Shown in pieces: positions 29,590 through 39,847 of a stretch of 64,000 nt of DNA; position 1 is the first letter of the stretch, and the number at the start of each line of letters is the position of its first letter. The DNA lies in NCBI RefSeq assembly GCF_030816615.1, contig NZ_JAUSYD010000001.1, positions 1 through 64,000 of the forward strand, given 5' to 3'. Below the pieces are notes generated by a model. That model made no database searches. It was not told the DNA's origin and saw nothing but the letters and a program-made list of their open reading frames with translations. Source of the stretch: Streptomyces sp. B1I3. Its GTDB lineage: Bacteria; Actinomycetota; Actinomycetes; Streptomycetales; Streptomycetaceae. The position numbers were made by a program, and so were the translations under genes.

Positions 29590-30094
29590 GCGGCGGTGGT
29601 GCCCCCGGCCCCAGGACCCGGAGTCGACGGTGCGGTCGCGGTTGTCACGGAGGGTCGCGGTGTCGGAGTAGTCCCACATGCAGTGGTGGCGGTCCTGGTA
29701 CAGGTCGGTGCGGCTGTCGCGGCCAACACCGGTGTGCATGCGGACTGTGGCTCGGCCGGAGAGACGGACGTCGTCGAAGCGGTAGCGGTTGCCGTCTGCG
29801 TACTGCCCGGTCACCGGGATCAGCGCGTTGAAGGCGTAACCTTGTGGATCGCAGTCATTTCGGCCAGTAGACCGGCGCGTTCCTCGTTCGCGAGGACTCC
29901 CTGTCGTCGATCCGGCTGCGGAATTGCGGGTGAGCGTCCGGGGTGAACAGCACGACCTGTGGCCGGTGGCCCTTGGCGGCCTCCCTTGTGGTGAGGGAAT
30001 CGGCGAGGGCGAAGACGTTGCCGGCACAGTAGCCGACGAGGGCCCACACCGGACGTCCGCGAATACTGAGTCGAGTCCGTCGGTCCAGCGGCAC
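29590..30094 (-). pseudogene. two leftward gene remnants, one thioesterase-like
   Basis: The upstream frame (30094 to 29855) reads VWALVGYCAGNVFALADSL then GHRPQVVLFTPDAHPQF; the GYCAG nucleophile elbow and VVLF-P strand resemble decayed thioesterases seen with peptide synthetases. The downstream frame (about 29,860 to 29,590) reads CDPQGYAFNALIPVTGQYAD and YRFDDVRLSGRATVRMHTGV, which I do not recognise. They are out of frame with each other and have no clear start. Confidence 0.35.
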
Positions 30095-30168
30095 AGATGG
30101 CCGGTGGCGGTGGCGGCGGCGACGGGACCAGTCGCCCTCGGGATAGGCCGGGCCGTGTGCCAGACCCC

Positions 30169-31434
30169 CTACCTCTCGGCCTCGATGGTTTTGGCTGCGG
30201 ACGGTTCAACGTTCGCGGCGTCGGGGACCAGGGTCCGGCGGCGCAGGATGGTCGTGACGGCGATCGCGGCTGCGACGGCGAACGCGGCGGTGACGGTGAG
30301 GGTGGGCCCCTGGAATTCGAGCAGCACTCCGGCGGCGGCGCTGCCTGCGGCGAACCCTCCGTTGTTGGCTGTGGACACCCAGGTGTTGGCCTCGGTCGGC
30401 GCGGTCCTCGACGCTGTCACCAGGTCGTTGACCAACAGGTAGGCGGTGATGAACAGCGGGGCGAGACAGAGCCCCACGAGGAAGGCGAATGCCCCGACCA
30501 ATACGGGACTTTCGGTCAGGCACAGCGGCAGCACCGTCAGCGTGAACCCTGTGACGAGTACCGCGAACCGCTGCACCGGTGTTGCGCGCCAGCTGATCCG
30601 CCCGTAGGTGAGGCCGCCGACTGCGCTGCCCACCGACAGCAGTGCCAGCAGGACGCCGCCGGCACTGGGCGAGCCCGCGTGGGTGGCGATGAACGGGAGC
30701 GCGACCTGGAGCACTCCGATGACTAGTCCGACCCCGCCGAAGGACAGCACGATCGTGCGCATGCCGGGCAGGGCCATGGGCCGACCGTGCGGCCGGCCCG
30801 CGTCGGGTGCGTCTGAGGCGGGGGCAGCGGCGGTCGCTGCGGATAGTACGAAGCAGGCGGTACCGGATGTGATCAGCGCCATGACCGTGATCATCGACGC
30901 GAGTGGTGCGGCGACCGCGATCAGGCCGCCCGCGAGCAGGGGCCCCATGGTGAACACCACTTCTTCGGTGACCGAGTCGAGGGCGTAGGCGGTGGGCAGG
31001 AGGGGCTGGCGGCCGTGCAGGATCTTCGCCCACAAGACACGCATCGTTGGTCCGAGTGGCGGTGCGAACATTCCCGCGACCGCCGCAGCGCCGAGCAGCG
31101 CTGCGGTGGGCGCCCCCGTCTCGGCCAGCGTGATCAGCGCGGCGAGCCCTAATAGGTACGGGACGGTAAGCCGGATCAGTCCGGTGCGTGAGCCCTTGCG
31201 GTCGATCAGCCGGGCGCGGGCGGGCGCGAACAGGGTGAGCGTGGCCGACAGTGCACCGGATGCGAGTCCGGCTACGGCGAACGATCCCGTCGCGTTGCGG
31301 ACCGACAGCAGCAGCGACAGCGGCAGCACGGCGAAGGACATGCGAGCCAGGCAGCTACCGAGAAGAGGCATGCGGGCCTCGCGCACGGCCAGCACCGCGA
31401 GGTAGGTCGGTTTGGTGTCGACGTGTGTGGTCAT
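30169..31434 (-). CDS. MFS transporter
   Basis: 421 residues with about 12 hydrophobic helices and a cytoplasmic break in the middle (AAAPASDAPDAGRPHGRP). Near helix two to three is APARARLIDRKGSRTGLIRL, matching the MFS loop motif G-x-x-x-D-R-x-G-x-R. The ATG at 31434 is next to a weak TGGTGG. It is full length for a 12-helix family. Substrate is unknown; drug efflux is the usual default. Confidence 0.88.
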   Translation of the reverse strand: MTTHVDTKPTYLAVLAVREARMPLLGSCLARMSFAVLPLSLLLSVRNATGSFAVAGLASGALSATLTLFAPARARLIDRKGSRTGLIRLTVPYLLGLAALITLAETGAPTAALLGAAAVAGMFAPPLGPTMRVLWAKILHGRQPLLPTAYALDSVTEEVVFTMGPLLAGGLIAVAAPLASMITVMALITSGTACFVLSAATAAAPASDAPDAGRPHGRPMALPGMRTIVLSFGGVGLVIGVLQVALPFIATHAGSPSAGGVLLALLSVGSAVGGLTYGRISWRATPVQRFAVLVTGFTLTVLPLCLTESPVLVGAFAFLVGLCLAPLFITAYLLVNDLVTASRTAPTEANTWVSTANNGGFAAGSAAAGVLLEFQGPTLTVTAAFAVAAAIAVTTILRRRTLVPDAANVEPSAAKTIEAER

Positions 31435-31467
31435 GCCACCATCGTTTCTCTAGGCTCTATCGTCAGA

Positions 31468-31600
31468 TGTCACGCCCAACTGCGGGCCGTCCAGACCGAC
31501 GCTGATGCCGAAGGCCGGATCGACTGGAGCATGGTCAGCGTCGACTCCACGACCTGCCGCGCTCATCAGCACGCAGCCGGAGCTGCAACTCGTGCCCCGA
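31468..31600 (+). pseudogene. IS5-family transposase internal fragment
   Basis: Reads HAQLRAVQTDADAEGRIDWS then MVSVDSTTCRAHQHAAGA, the region of the first catalytic aspartate (SVDST) of IS5-group transposases. About 45 codons survive. It directly adjoins the IS481 remnant, so one element probably landed in the other. Confidence 0.65.
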
Positions 31601-31602
31601 GG

Positions 31603-32690
31603 GTTCCGGGCCAGCGAGGCCAACCAGCGCGTCACAGATCCGATGAGGCCCTGGGTGTATCGACCCGCAGGGTTGTTCACACGACTGATGGGCGGGTGTC
31701 CGCCGAGTGCGGTGTGGCAGCGGTGGTGGTTGTAGGTGGGGAGGAAGTCTGCCAGTGCTGCGGTCCGCTCGTCCGTTTGAGGTGTAGGGCAGCAGGTAGG
31801 CCCATTCGTCGAGCATCGTGCGGTTGGAAGCGTTCGACTTTGCCGTTGGTCTGCGGGCGGTAGGCGCGGGTGAGTTTTCCCGTCGCCGCCCAGTTGGGCG
31901 AGAGCGCTCTGCGCGTTGTCGGTCAGCACCCGCTCGACGCGTGGGATGCCGTGGCTGTGGAAGAACGCGGCTGCCCGGGTAAGGAAGCCCGCGCATGTCG
32001 CGACTCTCTCGTCCGGGTGGATCTCGCTGTAGGCAAGGCGTGAGTGGTCGTCGACCGCGGAGTGGATGTAGTCGTATCTCACCCCACGTGTGGGGACGGC
32101 CGGCTTCGCGGCCCAGGATTCTGTGGCCGCCGTCCGGCCGAGCTTTTTCACGTCGACGTGGATCAGTTCGCCGGGCCGCTCGCGTTCGTAGCGGCGGATT
32201 ACGGCACCGGTGGGCCGGTCGATCCAGGCGAGGCGGTGCAGGCCGTGGCGGGTCAGGATCCGGTGCACGGTCGAGGAGGGAAGGCCCAGTATCGGGCCGA
32301 GCCGCGCGGGGCCCCAGCTTGCGGGTCCGGCGCAGTTCGCACACTCGCGCCTCGATCACGTCTGCGGTTCGGTGCGGCGTCGTGTGTGGGCGGCTGAAGC
32401 GGTCGTGCAGACCGTCCTGGCCCTCGGCTCGCCACCGGCGCATCCACTTGTGAGCGGTGGCCTGTGAGATGCCCATCTCGGCGGCGACGTGAGCCACCGG
32501 ACGGCCGGACAGGACACGTTCGACCAGCAGAAGCCTCCCGAAGACGGTCAGCCCGGCGTTACGGTGGGACACGAAGACCTCCGTGCGGTGAGTTCCTAGA
32601 CAGCTCCCACCACACCGGAGGTCTTCGTCATGTTCAAGACCCCCCAGGTGTCTACAACGCTCGTGATCAATACACCTAGGAGCCGAGACG
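31603..32690 (-). mobile_element. IS481-family element with frameshifted transposase
   Basis: The transposase starts at 32572: MSHRNAGLTVFGRLLLVERV, VAHVAAEMGISQATAHKWMR (HTH), then in other frames LHRLAWIDRPTGAVIRRYER, GELIHVDVKKLGR, VLTDNAQSA and NRTMLDEWAYLLPYTSN. The first two aspartates of the DDE triad are visible. Frameshifts near 32,290 and a deletion after VLTDNA break it. The right end is placed by the ACACCTAGGAG-like sequence near 32,680; this boundary is approximate. Confidence 0.7.
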
Positions 32691-32831
32691 GACGACGAAA
32701 AGCTTGTCCCGTGCCGCTACCGACGGCCACGCGCCGTACGCCGGACGCACCGCGCCCGCCGCCCGGCGGCCCGAAACCCGTCTGCACGACGCCGTCGCAT
32801 GTCGAAGAGACGCTCTGTCGACGAAAGGACG

Positions 32832-33150
32832 ATGAACATGACCGATCCTCGAGAGGTGGACGAGCGGCAGCTCACCGCCTACAACCAGCACGACATCGAC
32901 GCCTTCGCCGCCACCTACGTCGAGGACGTCGTCGTACACCGACGCGACGGCAGCCGGCTGGAAGGGCGCGAGTCCCTGCGCGAGGCGTACGCGGCGCTGT
33001 TCGCCAAGGGGCGGTGCAGGGCCGCGATCCTGGGGTGACTCGTCGTGGGCGACCACGAAGTCGCCCACGGCCTGGGGCGAACCGGTCCGCGTCCTGGTGG
33101 CCTACCGGGTGCGCGACGGCCTCTTCGACCGCGTCGACTTCCTCGGCTGA
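32832..33150 (+). pseudogene. SnoaL-like (NTF2-fold) protein, frameshifted
   Basis: ATG at 32832 follows AAAGGA. The first frame gives LTAYNQHDIDAFAATYVEDV, VVHRRDGSRLEGRESLREAY and AALFAKG, the conserved opening of small SnoaL-like proteins. It breaks at about 33,030, and a different frame supplies PVRVLVAYRVRDGLFDRVDF to the stop at 33148. Two shifts are needed. The intact protein would be about 105 residues. Confidence 0.7.
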
Positions 33151-33350
33151 GCAGTGCGCGCATGGCGCACTGCGGCCGAGCTGGATCTTGGTGCGCCCCG
33201 GCAACGGGCGATACGAGCCGCCACGCCGACCGGCGGCCGGGGGGGTAGCCCCACCTTCAAGCGGGTGGTCAGCGGTATCCCGGGCCCGGACCTTGATCGA
33301 AAATACTGGGCTGACATCAGGTCGTCACCAACCAGAGACAGGAGTCTTTC

Positions 33351-34541
33351 GTGTACGAGTTCCCGCACGCTGCCAACGGTTCACGTACGTCCACGGAGAG
33401 TGGCCGCCCGCGAGGGGAGCGCAGGCTGCGGGCCGCTGCCGTCGGGATGGTCGCCACGGTCGTGATGAGCGCCGGTCTCGCCCTGCCGGCCTCGGCTGCC
33501 GGTACCGCGGACGCCTCGGCGGCGCGGGACGGGCACGCGGCCACCCGGGCGGCCCTGGAGTCGGTGGTTCAGGACGGGGTGCCCGGGGGGATCGCGCTCG
33601 CCGAGCTGGGGAACGACACCTGGGCGGGACGTGCGGGAACCGCGGATCTGACGACCCGCCGCAAGCCGCGGGCCGACGACCGCTTCCGGATCGGCTCGAT
33701 CACCAAGACGTTCGTGGCGACGGTGATGCTCCAGCTGGAGGAGGAGGGGAGGCTGAGCCTGGACGACACGGTGGACCACTGGCTGCCGGGCCTGGTGCGG
33801 GGCAACGGGCACGACGGCAGCAAGATCAAGATACGGCAGCTCCTCAATCACACCAGCGGGATCTACAGCTACACCGGCGACGAGGACTTCAAGCGCAAGG
33901 AGTTCGGCACCGACTTCCTCAAGCACCGGTACGACACCTGGACGCCCCGCCAGATCGTCCAACTGGCCATGAAGCACGAGCCCGTCTTCGTCCCCACCGG
34001 CGACGGCGACAAGTGGAGCTACAGCGACACCAATTACGTCATCGCCTCCATGGTGATCCAGAAGGCCACCGGACACTCGTACGCCCATGAGATCGAGCAG
34101 CGGATCCTGCGCCCCCTGCACCTGGACTCCACCACGGTGCCGGGCACCCGCGCCCGCGTCGCAGGACCCAGCGGACGCGCCTACTCCAAGCTGACCGGGG
34201 AACTGGCCGGACCGGGAGAGCCGAACAGCGCGACCTACGACGTCACCGAACTCAACCCCTCCTTCGCGGGCGCCGCCGGAGAGATGATCTCCAACAACCA
34301 CGACCTCAACACGTGCTCACCGTCGGCCGTGGCCATGGACTGCGAAATGGAGCCCTGGATACCGCCGTTGTGCCCCCATATCTCGGTGCCGCACGACAGC
34401 GTCATCTTCATCAGACCCAGGCCGTAGGAGAAGCTCGGCAGGTTCTTGGGCGAGACGGTCGACATCATCTCCTTCAGCTGAGGCGCCTTCAGGAGCCGGC
34501 CGGAGAACAGGGCCCGGTAGAACCGGACGTTGTGTCACGTG
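33351..34541 (+). pseudogene. serine hydrolase (class C beta-lactamase/DD-peptidase fold) with inverted 3' segment
   Basis: GTG at 33351 follows GGAG. A twin-basic then hydrophobic N-terminus (GMVATVVMSAGLALPASAAG) predicts export. The catalytic SxxK is SITK (RIGSITKTFVATVMLQLEE), the YxN motif is YSDTNYV, and LLNHTSGI is conserved. The sense frame fits the family to MISNNHDLN at 34,310. From there the continuation (FYRALFSGRLLKAPQLKEMM, then WGHNGGIQGS with the HxG motif) lies on the opposite strand. The flipped segment is bounded by CACGTG at 34310-34315 and 34536-34541. The final residues are missing, so the gene is dead. Confidence 0.85.
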
Positions 34542-34667
34542 GCAAGTTCCTCGGCTTCTTGTGGCAGCTCAGGGCGCTGGCCATGGCCGGACTTCGGCTC
34601 TTCCGGTCGTTGCAGTCCACGCACGTGATCTTGAGGCCGCGAGTAGCCCATGGCAGGCTCATGCCGC

Positions 34668-35252
34668 ATGATCGATGAATTCGCGAAGGACAACCTGCAC
34701 GGCAGACTGCGGCGGGACCGCGAGGCGCTGCTCTGGAAGCTCGACGGCTTGTCCGAATACGACGCCCGCCGACCGTTGACAGTGACCGGGAGCAACCTCC
34801 TCGGCCTGGTCAAACACGTGGCCAGCGTCGAGGCCAGGTACTTTGGCGAGGTCTTCGACCGCCCTTTCCCGGAACCGCTGTCCCGGTGGCAGGACCACGA
34901 CGGCAGCGATCTGTGGGCGACTGAGGGCGAGACCCGCGATCAGATCATCGAGTTCTACCGGCGCACGTGGGAACACTCGGACGCGACGATCAACGAGCTT
35001 TTCCTCGATGCCCCCGGCCACGTGCCCTGGTGGCCGGATCCCCATTCCAACACGAACCTGTTCGCCGTCATGGTCCACGTCCTCGGCGAGACCAACCGGC
35101 ATGCCGGGCACGCCGACATCCTGCGCGAAGGCGTGGACGGCCGAACCGGGATGCGCCCCGAACATGAGATGCAGATCGATGAGGAAGCCCGCGCCGCCTA
35201 CTACGCGAAGATCAAGCAGGCCGCCAGATCGGCCGCCTCGGCCAAGGCATAG
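34668..35252 (+). CDS. DinB-family protein (DUF664-type)
   Basis: 194 residues from the ATG at 34668. LLWKLDGLSEYDARRPLTVT and NLLGLVKHVASVEARYFGEV give the first metal-ligand His (HVAS). HVLGETNRHAGHADILREG supplies the HxxxH-type pair typical of the DinB/YfiT four-helix bundle. These are metal-binding, often mycothiol- or bacillithiol-dependent transferases. There is no operon partner; an IS5 remnant follows. Confidence 0.88.
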   Translation: MIDEFAKDNLHGRLRRDREALLWKLDGLSEYDARRPLTVTGSNLLGLVKHVASVEARYFGEVFDRPFPEPLSRWQDHDGSDLWATEGETRDQIIEFYRRTWEHSDATINELFLDAPGHVPWWPDPHSNTNLFAVMVHVLGETNRHAGHADILREGVDGRTGMRPEHEMQIDEEARAAYYAKIKQAARSAASAKA

Positions 35253-35286
35253 AGGTCTGTGCGACGTGACTTGAGGTTCGAGCGGC

Positions 35287-36104
35287 ATGATGGCGGCCGC
35301 GAGGGCTGATCTGTCGAAGCGTCTGGTTCCTGATGAGCTCTGGGAACTGGTCGCCCCGCTACTGCCGTCGTTCGCGGCTCGACCGCACGGTGGCGGGACC
35401 GCTCCGCGCGACGAGCGGGCGGTGTTCACGGCTGTGGCGTACATACTGACGAGTGGGTGTGCGTGGCGGTATCTGCCGGAATCGTTCGGTGTATCGCGGC
35501 CACCGCGCACCGTCGGTTCAGCGTGTGGACCGAGGCCGGGTTGTGGCGCAGACTGCACCGGGCGGTGCTGGACGAACTCGGCGCCAGGGGTTAGTTGGAC
35601 TGGTCGTCCGTGATCGTCGGTGCGCGCAAAAAAGGGGGGCTCGCTGACCGGGCCGAATCCGGTCGATCGCGGTAAGAAGGGCGGCAAAGCACACGTGCTG
35701 TTCGAGGGGCAGGCCTGCCGCTGGTCGTGGCGGTGTCAGGTGCGAACCTGCACGACAGCCAGGCGTTCAGCCCGCTCATCCTGGGGATACCGGCCGGCCG
35801 CTCGCGGCGCGGACCCAGCCGCAGCCGACCGGTGAAGGTCCGCGCGGATAAGGCGTACTACTCCGCGGAACACCTGCGCTGGCTCCGCGATCGCCGCCTC
35901 GTTCCTCGGATCGCCCGACCCGGCATCGAGTCCGGTGAGCGCCTTGGCCGGCACCGCTGGAAGATCGAGCGGTCGATCGCCTGGCTCTTTGGCTACCGCC
36001 GCCTCACTGTCCGGTACGAGCGAAAAGGCAGTCACTTCCTCGCCTTCCTCGGCCTCGCCGCAGCCCTCACCTGCTACAAAAGACTCGCCGAACTCACCAC
36101 GTGA
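35287..36104 (+). pseudogene. IS5-family transposase, frameshifted
   Basis: Pieces in successive frames: LVPDELWELVAPLLPSFAAR, AVAYILTSGCAWRYLPESFG, then RAKKGGSLTGPNPVDRGKKG, VAVSGANLHDSQAFSPLILG and HRWKIERSIAWLFGYRRLTV with the catalytic Glu. At least three shifts and loss of the first aspartate region (after LDWSSVIV) make it inactive. The ends are near 35,260 and 36,115, with only partly matching inverted sequence. Confidence 0.8.
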
Positions 36105-36183
36105 GACATCCTCTTAAGCGGCACCTGGGAGAGACCGTCAGGCCGCAGCACTTCTCCCTTCGTCGACTCGGCTCGAAGATGGC

Positions 36184-37309
36184 TTGGACGGGGTGCGGAA
36201 TCGGCAGTTCTGGGCACCCCATGGCGCCCTGCTTCACCCCATGGCCACCTCGTTGGGTGCCACGACCGGACAGGTCACCTGGACCGCGACGTCATTCGGG
36301 TTCGCCTACGCCGCCGGCTTTCTCGTCGCCGGCCCGCTGACGGACCGGTACGGAGCGCGTGCGGTAATGACCACCGGATTGGTCGCAGCAACGGCTGCAA
36401 CCGCTGCGGTCAGCATGGCCCCTAATCTGACCTGGGCCATTGCGCTGCGCGTCGTCCAGGGACTGACAGCTGCGGCGTTCGCGCCCGCCGCGTTCTCCTC
36501 CATCGCCCACCACCTCGCACCACAGCGGCGCGCGATCGCTCTGACCTGTGTCACCAGCGGCATGCTCGGCGCCGCCGTCCTCATGCAGATCGCAGCCCAA
36601 GCCGTCGCGGCCGGGCCCGGATGGCACGCAGTGTTCCTCATCAGCGCCGCCCTCTTGGCCTGAGCCTGCTGCCCGTCCGCCGCACCCTGCGCCCCACCCC
36701 GCGCCAGGACACCGGCGAGGGCCTGCTCCGGGCTTTCACCATGATGCCGCGGCTGCTGCGCCGGGGCCGACTGGTCGCCCTGTACGTGGCCACCGCGACC
36801 TTGATGGGCGCATTCGTCGCTGTGTACACGGCGGTGGCCGTTGCCGGACCCCCCGGCATCGCGGGCATCCCACCGCGATCCTCATCCTGCGGGCCGGCGC
36901 CCTGCCCGCACTGGTGGCCGTGCCGCTGTTCGCGCCCGTCCTGTCGCGGCTGGCCGCACCGCGGCGGCTGGTACTCGCCCTGGGCGCCGCCGCCGTCAGC
37001 GTTACCGCCGCTTCCCTGCTCGGCGGCCGCACGATCCTGCTGGCCGTGGCGCTGCTGCTGTTCATGGCCGCCGTCGCGACCGGAGCACCCGCTGTGGTCG
37101 CGACCGTCAACGCCACCGCCCCGCACGCCCGCGGCGCTGCCGTCGCCCTCTATGCATGCAGCATGTTCATCGGCGCGAGCCTGGGCCCGCAACTGGCCGA
37201 CGCCCTCACCAGCCAGGGCTTCGGCGTCATCCTGCGCGTCGCCACCACCGGAGTCCCCCTGGGCGCCCTCCCGACACTGCCGGCCCTGCGCCACCAGCAC
37301 CCCGAGTAG
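36184..37309 (+). pseudogene. MFS transporter, frameshifted
   Basis: The first frame gives FGFAYAAGFLVAGPLTDRYG and ARAVMTTGLVAATAATAAVS with the MFS DRYGAR loop, ending at 36663. The second gives LVALYVATATLMGAFVAVYT. The third, from about 36,870, gives LRAGALPALVAVPLFAPVLS and ends PTLPALRHQHPE at 37309. The N-terminal first helix region is degenerate (RNRQFWAPHGALLHPMATSL). Two clear shifts lie at about 36,655 and 36,860. Confidence 0.8.
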
Positions 37310-37317
37310 CCACACCC

Positions 37318-37373
37318 GCCTTGTGCCGGTGAGCCCCTCGCACCGTGGTGCGAGGGGCTCACCGGCACAAGGC
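37318..37373. terminator. 27-bp perfect inverted repeat, bidirectional terminator
   Basis: Arms 37318-37344 and 37347-37373 are perfectly complementary with only two bases between. It sits nine bases after the MFS stop and 13 bases from the end of the convergent XRE gene, so it probably terminates both transcripts. Confidence 0.85.
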
Positions 37374-37385
37374 CGTGCCGGGGTG

Positions 37386-38228
37386 TCACTGCTCTGTGGC
37401 GGATTCCTGGTGGCGTGTGGCGTGGAGACTGCCGAGCAGGGCGAGCGCCTGGGCACCGTGGCTGCCGGGTTCAGCGTGGTAGATCACCAGCTGCTGGCCG
37501 GGCGCGCCGCGGACGTCGAAGGTCTGGTACGTAAGGTCTAGCGGTCCGACGTCGGGGTGCAGGAGCTCCTTGCCGGCATGGGACTTACCGTGCACGGTGT
37601 GCGAGGACCACAGGGCGGCGAACTCCTCGCTCTGCTCGGTCAGGGAGTCGACAAGGCCGTGCAGGCGCCGGTAGTGCGGGTCGAGCCCCGTGGCGTGGCG
37701 CAGTCCGGCGACGACCGCCTCGGCGGCCCGCCCCCACTGGGTGAAGAAGCTGCGGGCGGCTGGGTCGAGGAACGTCATGCGAGCCATGTTGTCCATGTCC
37801 TCGAACGGTGAGAACAGTGCGTCAGCCAGCGCGTTCGACGCCAGGAAGTCGTTGGCCGGGTTCAGGACGAACGCCGCGGCGGTCGGGTATCCGTCCAGCA
37901 GCTGGCGCAGTGCAGGACTGACCACTTCTCTTGGCTGCGGCCGCTCGCCGTCCGGCGCGGTGCCGGCCAGCCGGAACAGGTGCTCGCGTGCTTCGTCGTC
38001 CATGCGCAGGGCGCTGCTGATGGACTCGATGATCTGTGAGGAGGGCCTGCGCTCGCGGCCCTGTTCGAGGCGGGCGTAGTAGTCGCTGTTCATGCCGGCC
38101 AGGACGGCGACCTCCTCCCGCCGCAGCCCCGCCACCCGGCGCGCGCCGTAGGAGGCGAGCCCGACATCGTCGGGGCGCAGGCGGGCGCGGTGGGCGCGCA
38201 GGAAATCTCCGAGGTCGTTGCTGGTCAC
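37386..38228 (-). CDS. XRE-family regulator with MmyB-type ligand-binding domain
   Basis: 280 residues. Helix-turn-helix: RREEVAVLAGMNSDYYARLE, in the RAHRARLRPDDVGL context. MmyB-like domain: AAAFVLNPANDFLASNALAD, ARMTFLDPAARSFFTQWGRA and LDLTYQTFDVRGAPGQQLVI. Start is GTG at 38228 inside GGAGGGGTG, too close for a normal Shine-Dalgarno, so leaderless initiation is possible. It is divergent from an Atu4866-type gene and an SDR, the same arrangement as at 9.8-12.6 kb, and probably represses them. Confidence 0.88.
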   Translation of the reverse strand: MTSNDLGDFLRAHRARLRPDDVGLASYGARRVAGLRREEVAVLAGMNSDYYARLEQGRERRPSSQIIESISSALRMDDEAREHLFRLAGTAPDGERPQPREVVSPALRQLLDGYPTAAAFVLNPANDFLASNALADALFSPFEDMDNMARMTFLDPAARSFFTQWGRAAEAVVAGLRHATGLDPHYRRLHGLVDSLTEQSEEFAALWSSHTVHGKSHAGKELLHPDVGPLDLTYQTFDVRGAPGQQLVIYHAEPGSHGAQALALLGSLHATRHQESATEQ

Positions 38229-38354
38229 CCCTCCAGGCTAAGCGGCGCTCCACTCGCGTGCCTGGGTGTGCTGTACCCAGGCACGACTCGTCCTGGCTGC
38301 CTTCCCCCAAGCCGTCCACTCTGGTGGTCACTACCGCGAGACGAGGAGGAGCGC

Positions 38355-38654
38355 ATGGCGAGGAACCAGTCGAGCCCGGCGCAGGAAGCCGCCGGGCGAA
38401 GGACCAGTGACGTGAATGGGGACGTGGTCGGGATGTGGGTGACCGCGGATGGACACATCCGCCAGCAACTGCTGCCCGACGGCCGCTACGACGAAGCCCG
38501 CGGCACCCGGTCCAGCGCCTACACCGGCCGCTACACCGTGACCGGAAACCACCTCGACTACGTCGACGACACGGGCTTCACCGCCACCGGCGACATCCGC
38601 GACGGCGTCCTCTTCCACGAACACCTCGTCCTCTACAAGGAGCACCAGGCATGA
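38355..38654 (+). CDS. Atu4866-domain small protein
   Basis: 99 residues from the ATG at 38355 with GAGGAGGAGC upstream. VVGMWVTADGHIRQQLLPDG, RYDEARGTRSSAYTGRYTVT and HLDYVDDTGFTATGDIRDGV are the conserved repeats of the Atu4866 family, a small beta-barrel often next to SDR or ligand-responsive regulators. It is coupled to the next SDR by a four-base overlap. Function of the family is unknown to me. Confidence 0.8.
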   Translation: MARNQSSPAQEAAGRRTSDVNGDVVGMWVTADGHIRQQLLPDGRYDEARGTRSSAYTGRYTVTGNHLDYVDDTGFTATGDIRDGVLFHEHLVLYKEHQA

Positions 38655-39508
38655 CACCCACCACCAAGATCTTCCTGATCACCGGCGTCAGCAGCGGTCT
38701 GGGTCGCGCCTTCGCCACCGCCGCCCTGGAAGCCGGGCACACCGTCGTCGGCACCGTCCGCCAGGACGCCGACGCGGAGACCTTCACCGCCCTGCACCCC
38801 GAGCGCGCTCATGCCCGCCTCCTGGACGTCACCGACGACGCGGCGGTCCTCGCCGTGGTCGGCGAGGTGGAGCAGTCCGTGGGACCGATCGACGTACTGA
38901 TCGCGAACGCCGGATACGGCCTGGAGGGCACCTTCGAAGAGACGCCCCTGGCCGACCTGCGCGCCCAGTTCGACGTCAACGTCTTCGGCGCCGCCGCCAC
39001 CGTCCAAGCCGTCCTGCCGTTCATGCGCGAGCGCCGGCGCGGGCACGTCCTGGCCGTCACCTCCATGGGCGGACTGGCCTCCTTCCCCGGCGTCTCCGCC
39101 TACTGCGGCAGCAAGTACGCCCTCGAAGGCATCCTCGAAGCCGTCGGCAAGGAAATCTCCGCCTTCGACATCCACGTCACCGCCATCGAACCGGGCTCCT
39201 TCCGCACCGACTGGGCCGGCCGCTCCATGATCCGTACGCCACGATCGATCCCCGACTACGACGAGCTGTTCGAACCCATCCGCGCCGCCCGCCAGACCGC
39301 AAGCGGAAAGCAGCTCGGCAACCCCGCCAAAGCCGCCGCCGCCCTCCTGCGCATCCTCGACGAACCCAACCCCCCGGCCCACCTCGTCCTCGGCTCCGAC
39401 GCCCTGCGCCTGGTACGGGCCGGACGCGAAGCGGTCGGCCGGGACCTCGACACCTGGGAGAACCTCACCCTGTCCACCGACTACACCCCCGCCGACGACA
39501 CGCCGTAG
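38651..39508 (+). CDS. short-chain dehydrogenase/reductase
   Basis: 285 residues. TGVSSGLG at residues 11-18, NAGYG near 90, Ser in VTSMGGLAS and the YxxxK pair in YCGSKYALEG. TVRQDAD after strand two leaves the cofactor unclear. The C-terminal extension (PNPPAHLVLGSDALRLVRAG) places it with the SDRs that accompany XRE regulators, like the 11756 gene. Translationally coupled to the Atu4866 gene and divergent from the XRE regulator. Confidence 0.9.
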   Translation: MTPTTKIFLITGVSSGLGRAFATAALEAGHTVVGTVRQDADAETFTALHPERAHARLLDVTDDAAVLAVVGEVEQSVGPIDVLIANAGYGLEGTFEETPLADLRAQFDVNVFGAAATVQAVLPFMRERRRGHVLAVTSMGGLASFPGVSAYCGSKYALEGILEAVGKEISAFDIHVTAIEPGSFRTDWAGRSMIRTPRSIPDYDELFEPIRAARQTASGKQLGNPAKAAAALLRILDEPNPPAHLVLGSDALRLVRAGREAVGRDLDTWENLTLSTDYTPADDTP

Positions 39509-39655
39509 GCCGCCCGTTGGGCAACCGGCACCGGAGAAGTTGGACGGGGACGGGTAAGTGCCGGCGCGCATCGCAGCGGTTGTTTCCGACGGATCCGCCG
39601 CCGGGTGCACTTTCGGGCCTGACAGATCACCGGGGAGCGGGGAGGATCGGGTGTC

Positions 39656-39847
39656 ATGAGTACCGCAGAGATATCCGATCACCCGCCCATCTACGACCGC
39701 CTGGTCAAGGAGCGCGGCGACGTCCTGGCCGAGACCCGGAAGGTGGCCGAGCAGACCCAGGCCCAAGCACGGCAAGCGCTGGACTGGAGCTCAGTGCGGC
39801 GTTCCCACAAGGAGAGGGAGGAACGCGCCTTTTCGGCGTTCGGCTGA
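39656..39847 (+). CDS. small hydrophilic protein
   Basis: 63 residues with a GGAGGA ribosome-binding site. It is charged and mostly helical (RLVKERGDVLAETRKVAEQT, ARQALDWSSVRRSHKEREER). There is no membrane segment or cysteine. The clean start and biased codon use make it a likely gene; I do not know the family. Confidence 0.55.
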   Translation: MSTAEISDHPPIYDRLVKERGDVLAETRKVAEQTQAQARQALDWSSVRRSHKEREERAFSAFG

